Assembly: GCF_026212465.1 (NCBI RefSeq)
Contig: NC_080048.1
Coordinates: 23,146,934-23,210,933 of the forward strand
DNA from: Amaranthus tricolor
Taxonomy: Eukaryota > Streptophyta > Magnoliopsida > Caryophyllales > Amaranthaceae
Reading direction: 5' to 3'
Length of the DNA: 64,000 nt
Shown here: positions 29,901 to 41,489 of the stretch, one piece after another
How positions within the stretch are numbered: position 1 is the first letter of the stretch
How the letters are laid out: every line of letters starts with the position of its first letter
Position numbers and translations under genes: made by a program
Notes under the pieces: model-generated
Database searches by the model: none
Seen by the model: only the letters and a program-made list of their open reading frames with translations
What the model was told of the DNA's origin: nothing

Positions 29901-32900
29901 GACAGTTTGCTAGATCAGAATTTTGTTTAAGTGTTTGTGGTTGTTTCGTGTTCTTTTAATGATCATTTGTAGTTTTTGACTGTGTCATTAATCAAATCTT
30001 ATGCACAAAATTAATCCTTGCATAACCAAGGCCTTAATCAGCCCCGATTTCGCATCAAAACCAAGTTTGAGTACTTTACGCGCGAAATTGAAAAAAACGC
30101 TTTAAAACCCATAAAATCGCAACTAAACTTCTAATTTCTAGCATATGGCTATTATTTTCAATTCTAACCATTTCAACACAATAATATATGCCAAACAGTG
30201 TTGTGTGCCAAGTTTCGTGCATAACAAACAAAGTTTGAGCTTCTTTACGCGCGAAATTGACAAAAACGCTTAAAAACCCTTAAAATCGCAACTTAACTTC
30301 TAATTTCTAGCATATGACTATTATTTTCAATTCTAACCATTTCAGCACAATAATATATGCCAAATGGTGTTGTTTGCCAAGTTTCGTGCATAACAAACCA
30401 TGTTTGACCTACTTTACGCGCGAAATTGACAAAAACGCTTAAAAATCCTTAAAATCGCAACTTAACACCTAATTTCTACCATATGACTATTATTTTCAAT
30501 TCTAACCATTTCAACACAATAAAACATGCCAAATAGTCTTGTGTGCGAAGTTTCGTGCATAACAAACCAATTTTGACCTACTTTACGCGCGAAATTGACA
30601 CAACAGCAAACTAGTGACCAGACCACCTTGCACGACACGTGGAGAACAAACCTATGCATCCAGGACCTAGGCTAAAGTTGAAATGGAATCGTGGTACTTG
30701 GATCTAGCTATCAAGGTCCTAAAACCATTCTAACAATCCCCGTGGACTCCTAGAAGCTGAGCTGAAAGAGGGCTGCTCGACAGTTTGCTAGATCAGAATT
30801 TTGTTTAAGTGTTTGTGGTTGTTTCGTGTTCTTTTAATGATCATTTGTAGTTTTTGACTGTGTCATTAATCAAAGTTTACGCACAACATTAATCCTTGCA
30901 TAACAAAGGCCTTAATCAGCCCCGATTTCGCATCAAAACCAAGTTTGAGTACTTTACGCGCGAAATTGAACAAAACGCTTTAAAACCCATAAAATCGCAA
31001 CTTAACTTCTAATTTCTAGCATATGGCTATTATTTTAAATTCTAACCATTTCAACACAATAATATATGCCAAACAGTGTTGTGTGCCAAGTTTCGTGCAT
31101 AACAAACAAAGTTTGAGCTTCTTTACGCGCGAAATTGACAAAAACGCTTAAAAACCCTTAAAATCGCAACTTAACACCTAATTTCTACCATATGACTATT
31201 ATTTTCAATTCTAACCATTTCAACACAATAATACATGCCAAATAGTCTTGTGTGCGAAGTTTCGTGCATAACAAACCAATTTTGACCTACTTTACGCGCG
31301 AAATTGTCACAGCAGCAAACTAGTGACCAGACCACCTTGCACGACACGTGGAGACCAAACCTATGCATCCAGGACCTAGGCTAAAGTGGAAATTGAATCT
31401 TGGTACTTGGATCTAGCTATCAAGTTCCTAAAACCATTCTAACAATCCCCGTGGACTCCTAGAAGCTGAGCTGAAGGAGGGCTGCTCGACAGTTTGCTAG
31501 ATCAGAATTTTGTTTAAGTGTTTGTGGTTGTTTCGTGTTCTTTTCATGATCATTTGTAGTTTTTGACTGTGTCATTAATCAAAGCTTACGCACAACATTA
31601 ATCCTTGCATAACCAAGGCCTTAATCTGACCTGGTTTCGCATTAAAACCAAGTTTGAGTACTTTACGCGCGAAATGGAAAAAAACGTTTTAAAACCCATA
31701 AAATCGCAACTTAACTTCTAATTTCTAGCATATGGCTATTATTTTAAATTCTATCCATTTCAACACAAGTATATATGCCAAATAGTGTTGTGTGCCAAGT
31801 TTCGTTCATAACAAACAATGTTTGAGCTACTTTACGCGCGAAATTGAAAAAAACGCTTCGAAACCCTTAAAATCGCAACTTAACTTCTAATTTCTAGCAT
31901 ATGACTATTATTTTCAATTCTAACCATTTCTCCACAATAATATATGCCAAATAGTGTTGTTTTCCAAGTTTCGTGCATAACAACCCATGTTTGACTTACT
32001 TTACGCGCGAAATTTACAAAAACGCTTAAAAATCCTTAAAAGCGCAACTTAACACCTAATTTCTACCATATGACTATTATTTTCAATTCTAACCATTTCA
32101 ACACAATAACACATCCCAAATAGTCTTGTGTGCGAAGCTTCGTGCATAACAAACCAATTTTGACCTATTTTACGCGCGAAATTGTCACAGCAGCAAACTA
32201 GTGACCAGACCACCTTGCACGACACGTGGAGACCAAACCTATGCATCCAGGACCTAAGATAAAGTGGAAATGGAATCTTGGTACTTTGATCTAGCTATCA
32301 TGGTCCTAAAACCATTCTAACAATCCCCGTGGACTCCTAGAAGCTGAGCTGAAGGAGGGCTGCTCGACAGTTTGCTAGATCAGAATTTTGTTTAAGTGTT
32401 TGTGGTTGTTTCGTGTTCTTTTAATGATCATTTGTAGTTTTTGACTGTGTCATTAATCAAATCTTATGCACAAAATTAATCCTTGCATAACCAAGGCCTT
32501 AATCAGCCCCGATTTCGCATCAAAACCAAGTTTGAGTACTTTATGCGCGAAATTGAAAAAAACGCTTTAAAACCCATAAAATCGCAACTTAACTTCTAAT
32601 TTCTAGCATATGGCTATTATTTTCAATTCTAACCATTTCAACACAATAATATATGCCAAACAGTGTTGTGTGCCAAGTTTCGTGCATAACAAACAAAGTT
32701 TGAGCTTCTTTACGCGCGAAATTGACAAAAACGCTTAAAAACCTTTAAAATCGCAACTTAACTTCTAATTTCTAGCATATGACTATTATTTTCAATTCTA
32801 ACCATTTCAACACAATAATATATGCCAAATAGTGTTGTGTGCCAAGTTTCGTGCATAACAAACCATGTTTGACCTACTTTACGCGCGAAATTGATAAAAA

Positions 32901-34682
32901 CGCTTAAAAATCATTAAAATCGCAACTTAACACCTAATTTCTACCATATGACTATTATTTTCAATTCTAACCATTTCAACACAATAATACATGCCAAATA
33001 GTCTTGTGTGCGAAGCTTCGTGCATAACAAACCAATTTTGACCTACTTTACGCGCGAAATTGTCACAGCAGCAAACTAGTGACCAGACCACCTTGCACGA
33101 CACGTGGAGACCAAACCTATGCATCCAGGACCTAGGCTAAAGTTGAAATTGAATCTTGGTACTTGGATCTAGCTATCAAGTTCCTAAAACCATTCTAACA
33201 ATCCCCGTGGACTCTTAGAAGCTGAGCTGAAGGAGGGCTGCTCGACAGTTTGCTAGATCAGAATTTTGTTTAAGTGTTTGTGGTTGTTTCGTGTTCTTTT
33301 CATGATCATTTGTAGTTTTTGACAGTGTCATTAATCAAAGCTTACGCACAACATTAATCCTTGCATAACCAAGGCCTTAATCTGACCCGGTTTTGCATCA
33401 AAACCAAGTTTGAGTACTTTACGCGCGAAATGGAAAAAAACGCTTTAAAACCCATAAAATCGCAACTTAACTTCTATTTTCTAGCATATGGCTATTATTT
33501 TCAATTCTAACCATTTCAACACAATTATATATGCCAATTAGTGTTTTGTGCCAAGTTTCGTTCATAACAAACAATGTTTGAGCTACTTTACGCGCGAAAT
33601 TGAAAAAAACGCTTCAAAACCCTTAAAATCGCAACTTAACTTCTAATTTCTAGCATATGACTATTATTTTCAATTCTAACCATTTCACCACAATCATATA
33701 TGCCAAATAGTGTTGTTTTCCAAGTTTCGTGCATAACAAACCATGTTTGACCTACTTTACGCGCGAAATTGAAAAAAACGCTTAAAAATCCTTAAAAGCA
33801 CAACTTAACACCTAATTTCTACCATATGACTATTATTTTCAATTCTAACCATTTCAACACAATAATACATGGCAAATAGTCTTGTGTGCGAACTTTCGTG
33901 CATAACAAACCAATTTTGACATACTTTACGCGCGAAATTGACACAGCAGCAAACTAGTGACCAGACCACCTTGCACGACATGTGGAGACCAAACCTATGC
34001 ATCCAGGACCTAGGCTAAAGTGGAAATGGAATCTTGGTACTTGCATCTAGCTATCATGGTCCTAAAACCATTCTAACAATCCCCGTGGACTCCTAGAAGC
34101 TGAGCTGAAGGAGGGCTGCTCGACAGTTTGCTAGATCAGAATTTTGTTTAAGTGTTTGTGGTTGTTTCGTGTTCTTTTAATGATCATTTGTAGTTTTTGA
34201 CTGTGTCATTAATCAAATCTTACGCACAACATTAATCCTTGCATAACCAAGGCCTTAATCAGCCCCGATTTCGCATCAAAACCAAGTTTGAGTACTTTAC
34301 GCGCGAAATTGAAAAAAACGCTTTAAAACCCATAAAATCGCAACTTAACTTCTAATTTCTAGCATATGGCTATTATTTTCAATTCTAACCATTTCAACAC
34401 AATAATATATGCCAAACAGTGTTGTGTGCCAAGTTTCGTGCATAACAAACAAAGTTTGAGCTTCTTTACGCGCGAAATTGACAAAAACGCTTAAAAACCT
34501 TTAAAATCGCAACTTAACTTCTAATTTCTAGCATATGACTATTATTTTCAATTCTAACCATTTCAACACAATAATATATGCCAAATAGTGTTGTGTGCCA
34601 AGTTTCGTGCATAACAAACCATGTTTGACCTACTTTACGCGCGAAATTGATAAAAACGCTTAAAAATCATTAAAATCGCAAC
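26949..34682. repeat. Paralogous array block, short copy
   Basis: Second copy of the unit order described for 8469-21673. It has one E-F dimer instead of five and two D units instead of one. Offsets are +18480 for the C-X-D part and +13010 for the F-B-A-C part, as expected if dimer number changed after the block duplicated. Single-base differences are few, for example TTGCATCTAG near 34041. Confidence 0.85.
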
Positions 34683-36439
34683 TTAACACCTAATTTCTAC
34701 CATATGACTATTATTTTCAATTCTAACCATTTCAACACAATAATACATGCCAAATTGTCTTGTGTGCGAAGCTTCGTGCATAACAAACCAATTTTGACCT
34801 ACTTTACGCGCGAAATTGTCACAGCAGCAAACTAGTGACCAGACCACCTTGCACGACACGTGGAGACCAAACCTATGCATCCAGGACCTAGGCTAAAGTT
34901 GAAATTGAATCTTGGTACTTGGATCTAGCTATCAAGTTCCTAAAACCATTCTAACAATCCCCGTGGACTCCTAGAAGCTGAGCTGAAGGAGGGCTGCTCG
35001 ACAGTTTGCTAGATCAGAATTTTGTTTAAGTGTTTGTGGTTGTTTCGTGTTCTTTTCATGATCATTTGTAGTTTTTGACAGTGTCATTAATCAAAGCTTA
35101 CGCACAACATTAATCCTTGCATAACCAAGGCCTTAATCTGACCCGGTTTTGCATCAAAACCAAGTTTGAGTACTTTACGCGCGAAATGGAAAAAAACGCT
35201 TTAAAACCGATAAAATCGCAACTTAACTTCTAATTTCTAGCATATGGCTATTATTTTCAATTCTAACCATTTCAACACAATTATATATGCCAATTAGTGT
35301 TTTGTGCCAAGTTTCGTTCATAACAAACAATGTTTGAGCTACTTTACGCGCGAAATTGAAAAAAACGCTTCAAAACCCTTAAAATCGCAACTTAACTTCT
35401 AATTTCTAGCATATGACTATTATTTTCAATTCTAACCATTTCACCACAATCATATATGCCAAATAGTGTTGTTTTCCAAGTTTCGTGCATAACAAACCAT
35501 GTTTGACCTACTTTACGCGCGAAATTGAAAAAAACGCTTAAAAATCCTTAAAAGTACAACTTAACACCTAATTTCTACCATATGACTATTATTTTCAATT
35601 CTAACCATTTCAACACAATAATACATGGCAAATAGTCTTGTGTGCGAACTTTCGTGCATAACAAACCAATTTTGACATACTTTACGCGCGAAATTGACAC
35701 AGCAGCAAACTAGTGACCAGACCACCTTGCACGACATGTGGAGACCAAACCTATGCATCCAGGACCTAGGCTAAAGTGGAAATGGAATCTTGGTACTTGG
35801 ATCTAGCTATCATGGTCCTAAAACCATTCTAACAATCCCCGTGGACTCCTAGAAGCTGAGCTGAAGGAGGGCTGCTCGACAGTTTGCTAGATCAGAATTT
35901 TGTTTAAGTGTTTGTGGTTGTTTCGTGTTCTTTTAATGATCATTTGTAGTTTTTGACTGTGTCATTAATCAAATCTTACGCACAACATTAATCCTTGCAT
36001 AACCAAGGCCTTAATCAGCCCCGATTTTCGCATCAAAACCAAGTTTGAGTACTTTACGCGCGAAATTGAAAAAAACGCTTTAAAACCCATAAAATCGCAA
36101 CTTAACTTCTAATTTCTAGCATATGGCTATTATTTTCAATTCTAACCATTTCAACACAATAATATATGCCAAACAGTGTTGTGTGCCAAGTTTCGTGCAT
36201 AACAAACAAAGTTTGAGCTTCTTTACGCGCGAAATTGACAAAAACGCTTAAAAACCCTTAAAATCGCAACTTAACTTCTAATTTCTAGCATATGACTATT
36301 GTTTTCAATTCTAACCATTTCAGCACAATAATATATGCCAAGTAGTGTTGTTTGCCAAGTTTCGTGCATAACAAACCATGTTTGACCTACTTTACGCGCG
36401 AAATTCACAAAAACGCTTAAAAATCCTTAAAATCGCAAC

Positions 36440-38190
36440 TTAACACCTAATTTCTATCATATGACTATTATTTTCAATTCTAACCATTTCAACACAATAA
36501 TACATGCCAAATAGTCTTGTGTGCCAAGTTTCGTGCATAACAAACCAATTTTGACCTATTTTACGCGCGAAATTGACACAGCAACAAACTAGTGACCAGA
36601 CCACCTTGCACGACACGTGGAGACCAACACTATGCATCCAGGACCTAGGCTAAAGTTGAAATGGAATCTTGGTTCTTGGATCTAGCTATCAAGGTCCTAA
36701 AACCATTCTAACAATCCCCGTGGACTCCTAGAAGCTGAGTTGAAAGAGGGCTGCTCGATAGTTTGCTAGATCAGAGTTTTGTTTAAGTGTTTGTGGTTGT
36801 TTCGTGTTCTTTTAATGATCATTTGTAGTTTTTGACTGTGTCATTAATCAAATTTTACGCACAACATTAATCTTTGCATAACCAAGGCCTTAATCAGCCC
36901 CGATTTCGCATCAAAACCAAGTTTGAGTACTTTACGCGCGAAATTTGAAAAAACGCTTTAAAACCCATAAAATCGCAACTTAACTTCTAATTTCTAGCAT
37001 ATGGATATTATTTTAAATTCTAACCATTTCAACACAATAATATATGCCAAACAGTGTTGTGTGCCAAGTTTCGTGCAAAACAAACAAAGTTTGAGCTTCT
37101 TTATGCGCGAAATTGACAAAAACGCTTAAAAACCCTTAAAATCGCAACTTAACTTCTAATTTCTAGCATATGACTATTATTTTCAATTCTAACCATTTCA
37201 ACACAATAATATATGCCAAATAGTGTTGTGTGCCATGTTTCGTGCATAACAAACCATGTTTGACCTACTTTACGCGCGAAATTGATAAAAACGCTTAAAA
37301 ATCATTAAAATCGCAACTTAACACCTAATTTCTACCATATGACTATTATTTTCAATTCTAACCATTTAAACACAATAATACATGCCAAATAGTCTTGTGT
37401 GCGAAGCTTCGTGCATAACAAACCAATTTTAACCTACTTTACGCGCGAAATTGTCACAGCAGCAAACTAGTGACCAGACCACCTTGCACGACACGTGGAG
37501 ACCAAACCTATGCATCCAGGACCTAGGCTAAAGTGGAAATTGAATCTTGGTACTTGGATCTAGCTATCAAGTTCCTAAAACCATTCTAACAATCCCCGTG
37601 GACTCCTAGAAGCTGAGCTGAAGGAGGGCTGCTCGACAGTTTGCTAGATCAGAATTTTGTTTAAGTGTTTGTGGTTGTTTCGTGTTCTTTTCATGATCAT
37701 TTGTAGTTTTTGACTGTTTCATCAATCAAAGCTTACGCACAACATTAATCCTTGCATAACCAAGGCCTTAATCTGACCCGGTTTCGCATCAAAACCAAGT
37801 TTGAGTACTTTACGCGCGAAATGGAAAACAACGCTTTAAAACCGATAAAATCGCAACTTAACTTCTAATTTCTAGCATATGGCTATTATTTTCAATTCTA
37901 ACCATTTCAACCCAATTATATATGCCAAATAGTGTTGTGTGCCAAGTTTCGTTCATAACAAACAATGTTTGAGCTACTTTACACGCGAAATTGAAAAAAA
38001 CGCTTCAAAACCCTTAAAATCGCAGCTTAGCTTCTAATTTCTAGCATATGACTATTATTTTCAATTCTAACCATTTCACCACAATAATATATGCCAAATA
38101 GTGTTGTTTTCCATGTTTCGTGCATAACAAACCTTGTTTGACCTACTTTACGCGCGAAATTGATAAAAACGCTTAAAAATGCATAAAATC
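36440..38190. repeat. Diverged edge of the satellite array
   Basis: The last two units carry many private changes: CTATCATATGAC at 36456, AATTTGAAAAAACG near 36952, CATATGGATATT, CAAAACAAAC near 37076, TTTATGCGCG at 37101, TTTACACGCG at 37980 and GCAGCTTAGC near 38023. The final monomer decays at ATGCATAAAATCG (about 38179-38191). Accumulated mutations at the array margin fit the usual pattern in which homogenisation by unequal exchange is weakest at the edge. No repeat copies are seen to the right except the related intron at 41305-41477. Confidence 0.85.
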
Positions 38191-38202
38191 GAATTTGTGT
38201 AC

Positions 38203-41200
38203 CTTTCTTGCTATCCATTTTGGAAATGTGGCTCTGGATGTAGATCCCATTTGTCCACGCACTCTTTTGATTGCGCTGAAACGCATGGGAAAAGTAATAC
38301 TTTATATATATATATATAACACTTAATTAAATCAAATTGGTAAAATAATTAATATTACGTATGCATTCAACAATGCTTTGAATTTTGTGTTGCGAGGTGG
38401 GCTTTGAGGTTTTAGTAATGAGTCGAAGACGTGCACAGTGTTCGTTAAAGGACAAATGATCAAAAGTATCCAATGCAAACAACAAACACAAATTTAAAAT
38501 CAACAAATTAGAGATTAGGTGACTTTAAAAATCAAAAGAAAAGTTCAATTTCAATAATAAAACTTACTCTTCCCAATATGGAGCCAGAATGAATGTGTGT
38601 TTAGATGCAAGGGAATCAGTCAAAGCAGTCTCAATGTATGCTCTGACCTGATCTGGATCATTTCTACATTTACTACCCGAAATCGACTCTGGACAAAACC
38701 ATCCAATTTTTATTGGAGGTTCGCAAGAATTTAGCTCCTCGTAAGCCGCACTAAACTCACAAATAAGAGAATTTTGTTAGTAATTCGGTCATTAAAACAA
38801 TTAAACAACAATGCCTAACTTGTAAGATAATGAACATCACCTCATGTAGACATGGAAAAGAGCTACGTTCAGCATCTCTCTTCTCAAAAATTGCTGGATG
38901 TCACTAGGACCAATAATTACAAACGGGCTCTCTAAAAAGCAATATTGCTCCTTCAGCAGGGTCAAAATGATTGGGTCCTCCTCACTTATGCGAGATGCAC
39001 AATAATGCAGCCATTTGCAATCTTGAGAGAGATCTTTTAGCTCCTCATCAGTCAAAATTGGAGTGCTTGGCATCGACTTTGACCCAGTCGACACCTTTGC
39101 TGAGGAACCGACCTCTCTCCATGATCTCTTTGGACTCTTTTGCTATTTCAATTTATACAATTAAATTAGTGTGAGCATGCAATTAAAAAAATAAAAATAA
39201 ATAAGGTACAAATGATTCTTACCATGTTAGTGAATCGGACCCAAGCATATGACCATGTGACGAAACTACCTAGGGCGTCTGATAGTTTCTCAAGGCTCCA
39301 TGCTGGCATTGGAATTGGGAGTGAGAAATCTTCAAACCCCTTTACAATAGTCTCCACGACCACACTGATGTGGCCACTTGTAACAGGCATTGAATGCACT
39401 GTTTGGCCCTCTTTATTTTCCTGGGCCACACCATATGCAACCTCAGTTAAGTCGCCATCACTAGTAACACCTAACTGAGGCAGCAAAAGAGAACAAGGAG
39501 TCGCCTCCTGAAAATTGTATCGTTTAGTATAATAAGCATCATAATAAAATATTAATTACGCGTTGCAATTTAAATTAATAAGTGCTTATATATTTAAAAA
39601 CTATGTACCTGTAGCACTGGCTCTGGAGTTGGCTCCGGATTTTGAGCAACGAAGTTTATGTTCTCCGGTGTGGTGTTTTCCCCTTTAGGGGTATTAATAA
39701 TGAGCTGGGGTGCTACGGGGGTAATGGGCTCGGGTGTTGGCTCGACCAAAGCGTTAGGATCCCCATGTTGACTTTCCTGATCCTCGACAATCAGGTTTGC
39801 CAAGTCCACAATGGGTGCTCCCATCTTCTGCAACACGGCGGCCAGCTTGGCGAGAACGTCCTTCGTAATCTCCGCTCGGAGGGTTGCTGCTTCTTCCCGC
39901 AGTGCCGTTCGGGATTGAGTAGCAACACACTCTTTGCCGAATGCCTTCTGTAACCCCACGCGGACGCCTCCTTTTTCGACTACCCGCCCATTGTGGTCTT
40001 TCCCTAAGACCATATGCAATGCGTCAACATTGCCTCTTGGGGTGAACTCCCCCGTAGCTTCTTTTTCCTTCCAGCCCATCTGTTCAAATAAAAAGTGACA
40101 TATATAGCAATTAGTATAACTACATCAAAGCTAAAGAATACAAAACAAATGAAGAATATACTTAATAATTTCAAAACTCACCACAGCATCAGCAACCTTC
40201 TTCGTCCCCGGATCATTAATGGTAAATTTACCACTTGCATCTCGGGAATAAAGCCCGCAAAACCAATCACGCACCCGATCTCCAGCAAGAGTATTCACGG
40301 ATGCGGAGGTAGTCGTAGATGAGGGCGTGGATGAACTTTGATTGGGGTATAAACCCGCATCCACCCACTCTTTTCGGACCTCATCGTACGTTTTCTGGCC
40401 TAAGCGATGGTAAAACTTCCTTTTGCTTGCAGAATCAGAATCTTTACCACGCTTTTCCTAATTAATCAATAGAAATCGAATGTCATGTATTAGTTTAATG
40501 ACTGAATCAAAAGAAGTAAATTCAAATTGGTAAACTATAATATAATATGAAATACTTACAACTTCTATGGGAGTTGTTCTTTTGGCAACAAAGGCCTCCC
40601 AATCCCTCTTCGATATGTGACCCCATATTTCGTAGGGCATCTTCGAAGGTGCTTGCTCTCCACCTTCGTTTCCCGTTTTAACCTTTTTGGTCGTACGAGC
40701 ACGGCTCTTCGTAATCCAGCCAGTTACTAGCTTGGATTTGAAATCTCTGAATCTTTCAGCAACAGCTGAAAGAAACACATTCTTCTTGTCCTCATCGCTC
40801 TCGATGTGGAAAAGATTCTATAAAAAAATTTATATTTATTACTATCAATCAATTTAATATTAAAATGAAAATAAATGAGTAAAAATAGTAAAGTTGCTTA
40901 CCACAGTATCATGCCATAGAGAATTCTTCAAACCCTTTGGAACCTCGTTCCATGCGTGCAATATGGAAAGCTTGCGGATACATAGACCCACTTGTTTTCC
41001 ATATTGCCTACGCCATTTTCCGCAGGGTTGACCCAATGCATTGTATTCCAAATGCATGGGTTCTGTGACTTTGAGGTTTTTTGTAGGACCTCGCCCTTTT
41101 CTTTTCTTACTGGTAGTGGTGAGAGCATCCATTGGTGGGGCGTCTTCAGTTTCAAAATCATTGTCAATCGGTGGAGCGTCTTCAGCCATACGCTCGTATC

Positions 41201-41291
41201 TCACAATTTGGTCTTCTTCACTGTCATTACTACGATGCTCATTATCCAAGGTCTCAATCTCGGGGAAAATTTCGTCTCTGAATAAATGCAT
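38203..41291 (-). CDS. CACTA second gene: Transposase_24-like protein with Ulp1-like C-terminal part (partial, spliced)
   Basis: A multi-exon gene on the minus strand. Exons supported by GT-AG borders and phase are 41291-40902, 40817-40560, 40457-40182, 40079-39609, 39507-39223, 39142-38841 and 38750-38568. Likely further exons are 38522-38359 and 38275-38203. The N-terminal part has an acidic region, a KKRKGRGPT basic patch, and the RGPTKNL, GKWRRQYGK and WNEVPKGLK motifs of plant En/Spm Transposase_24 proteins. A Pro/Glu-rich linker follows in exon 4. The C-terminal part (LRREMLNVALFHVY, IGWFCPES, FILAPYWE, LDTF, then PKWIARK) matches the Ulp1-like cysteine-protease region found in CACTA proteins. 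The exon with the Cys motif is missing and would lie beyond the satellite. Exon 8 to exon 9 is out of phase as modelled, and the usual His-Trp is His-Leu, so this part may be decayed or mis-modelled. The role in transposition is inferred from the family. Confidence 0.75.
38302..38319. repeat. (TA)n microsatellite in an intron
   Basis: A short run of alternating T and A inside the putative intron between the last two modelled exons of the CACTA second gene (38358-38276). No function is evident. Confidence 0.8.
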
Positions 41292-41304
41292 TGTATATCA
41301 GTAC

Positions 41305-41477
41305 CTGAAAGAGTATGAATAGAAATATATTAGAACATAAGCTAAGTAATATTAAGAATATGACAAACAATTCTAATACGTTCAACACAATAATATATAA
41401 CAAATAGTGTTATGTGCAATGTTTCATGCAAAACAAACCAAGTGCCAAAAAAACTTTTAAAAGCTTTAACTTCATAC
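41305..41477 (-). other. 173-bp intron of the CACTA element, homologous to the satellite monomer
   Basis: On the minus strand a donor AAG/GTATGA at 41478/41477 and an acceptor CTTTCAG/GTAC at 41305/41304 bound a 173-bp intron between the transposase stop and the ATG of the second gene. Inside it, GGTTTGTTTTGCATGAAACA, then CACATAACACTATTTG, TATATTATTGTGTTGAA and TTAGAATTG align in order with the minus strand of the 169-bp satellite monomer. By eye this is about 80% over roughly 90 bp. The conserved ACGCGCGAAA box of the satellite is not present. In maize En/Spm the tnpA first intron contains the tnpD frames, so this acceptor could also serve an alternative transcript. Confidence 0.8.
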
Positions 41478-41489
41478 CTTGTGAATCAC

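Larger units (their letters stand above)
1..38190. repeat. Higher-order satellite DNA array (169-bp monomer, 371-bp spacer)
   Basis: A continuous tandem array fills the left 60% of the window and runs off its left edge. Spacing between successive TACGCGCGAA cores is 169 bp for ordinary monomers and 371 bp across a non-monomer spacer. Two or three monomers plus one spacer give units of 709 or 878 bp. Unit starts (phased on the start of the spacer-adjacent monomer) are 25, 903, 1781, 2490, 3199, 4077 and so on to 37318: about 45 units, eight of them 709 bp and the rest 878 bp with +/-1 to 4 nt drift from A-run length changes. Units differ mostly by single bases, so homogenisation is recent. Each unit has a roughly 65-codon minus-strand open frame across the monomer/spacer junction; it is read here as a by-product of the repeat, not a gene. 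A (peri)centromeric position is possible but not shown. Confidence 0.97.

Noticed and set aside
1..38190. CRISPR-like or integron-like array
   Set aside because: Period is 169/371 bp with no unique spacers and no cas or integrase genes; the context is a plant genome. It is an ordinary satellite architecture.
1..38190. Centromere assignment of the satellite
   Set aside because: A monomer near 170 bp invites this, but there is no CENH3 evidence, no centromeric retrotransposon in the window, and the array appears tied to a CACTA element. It cannot be decided from sequence.
25..38218. A 63-65 codon minus-strand frame (starting MHRFGLHVSCK in most units) repeated about 42 times
   Set aside because: It spans the spacer/monomer junction of the satellite and recurs because the array is homogenised. 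It is lost by single changes in some units (9347, 26067, 37318) with no sign of constraint, and has no known domain.
39212..39953. Plus-strand frames at 39212-39478 and 39642-39953
   Set aside because: They are antisense shadows of exons 5 and 4 of the CACTA second gene, which has splice-consistent minus-strand exons with family motifs.
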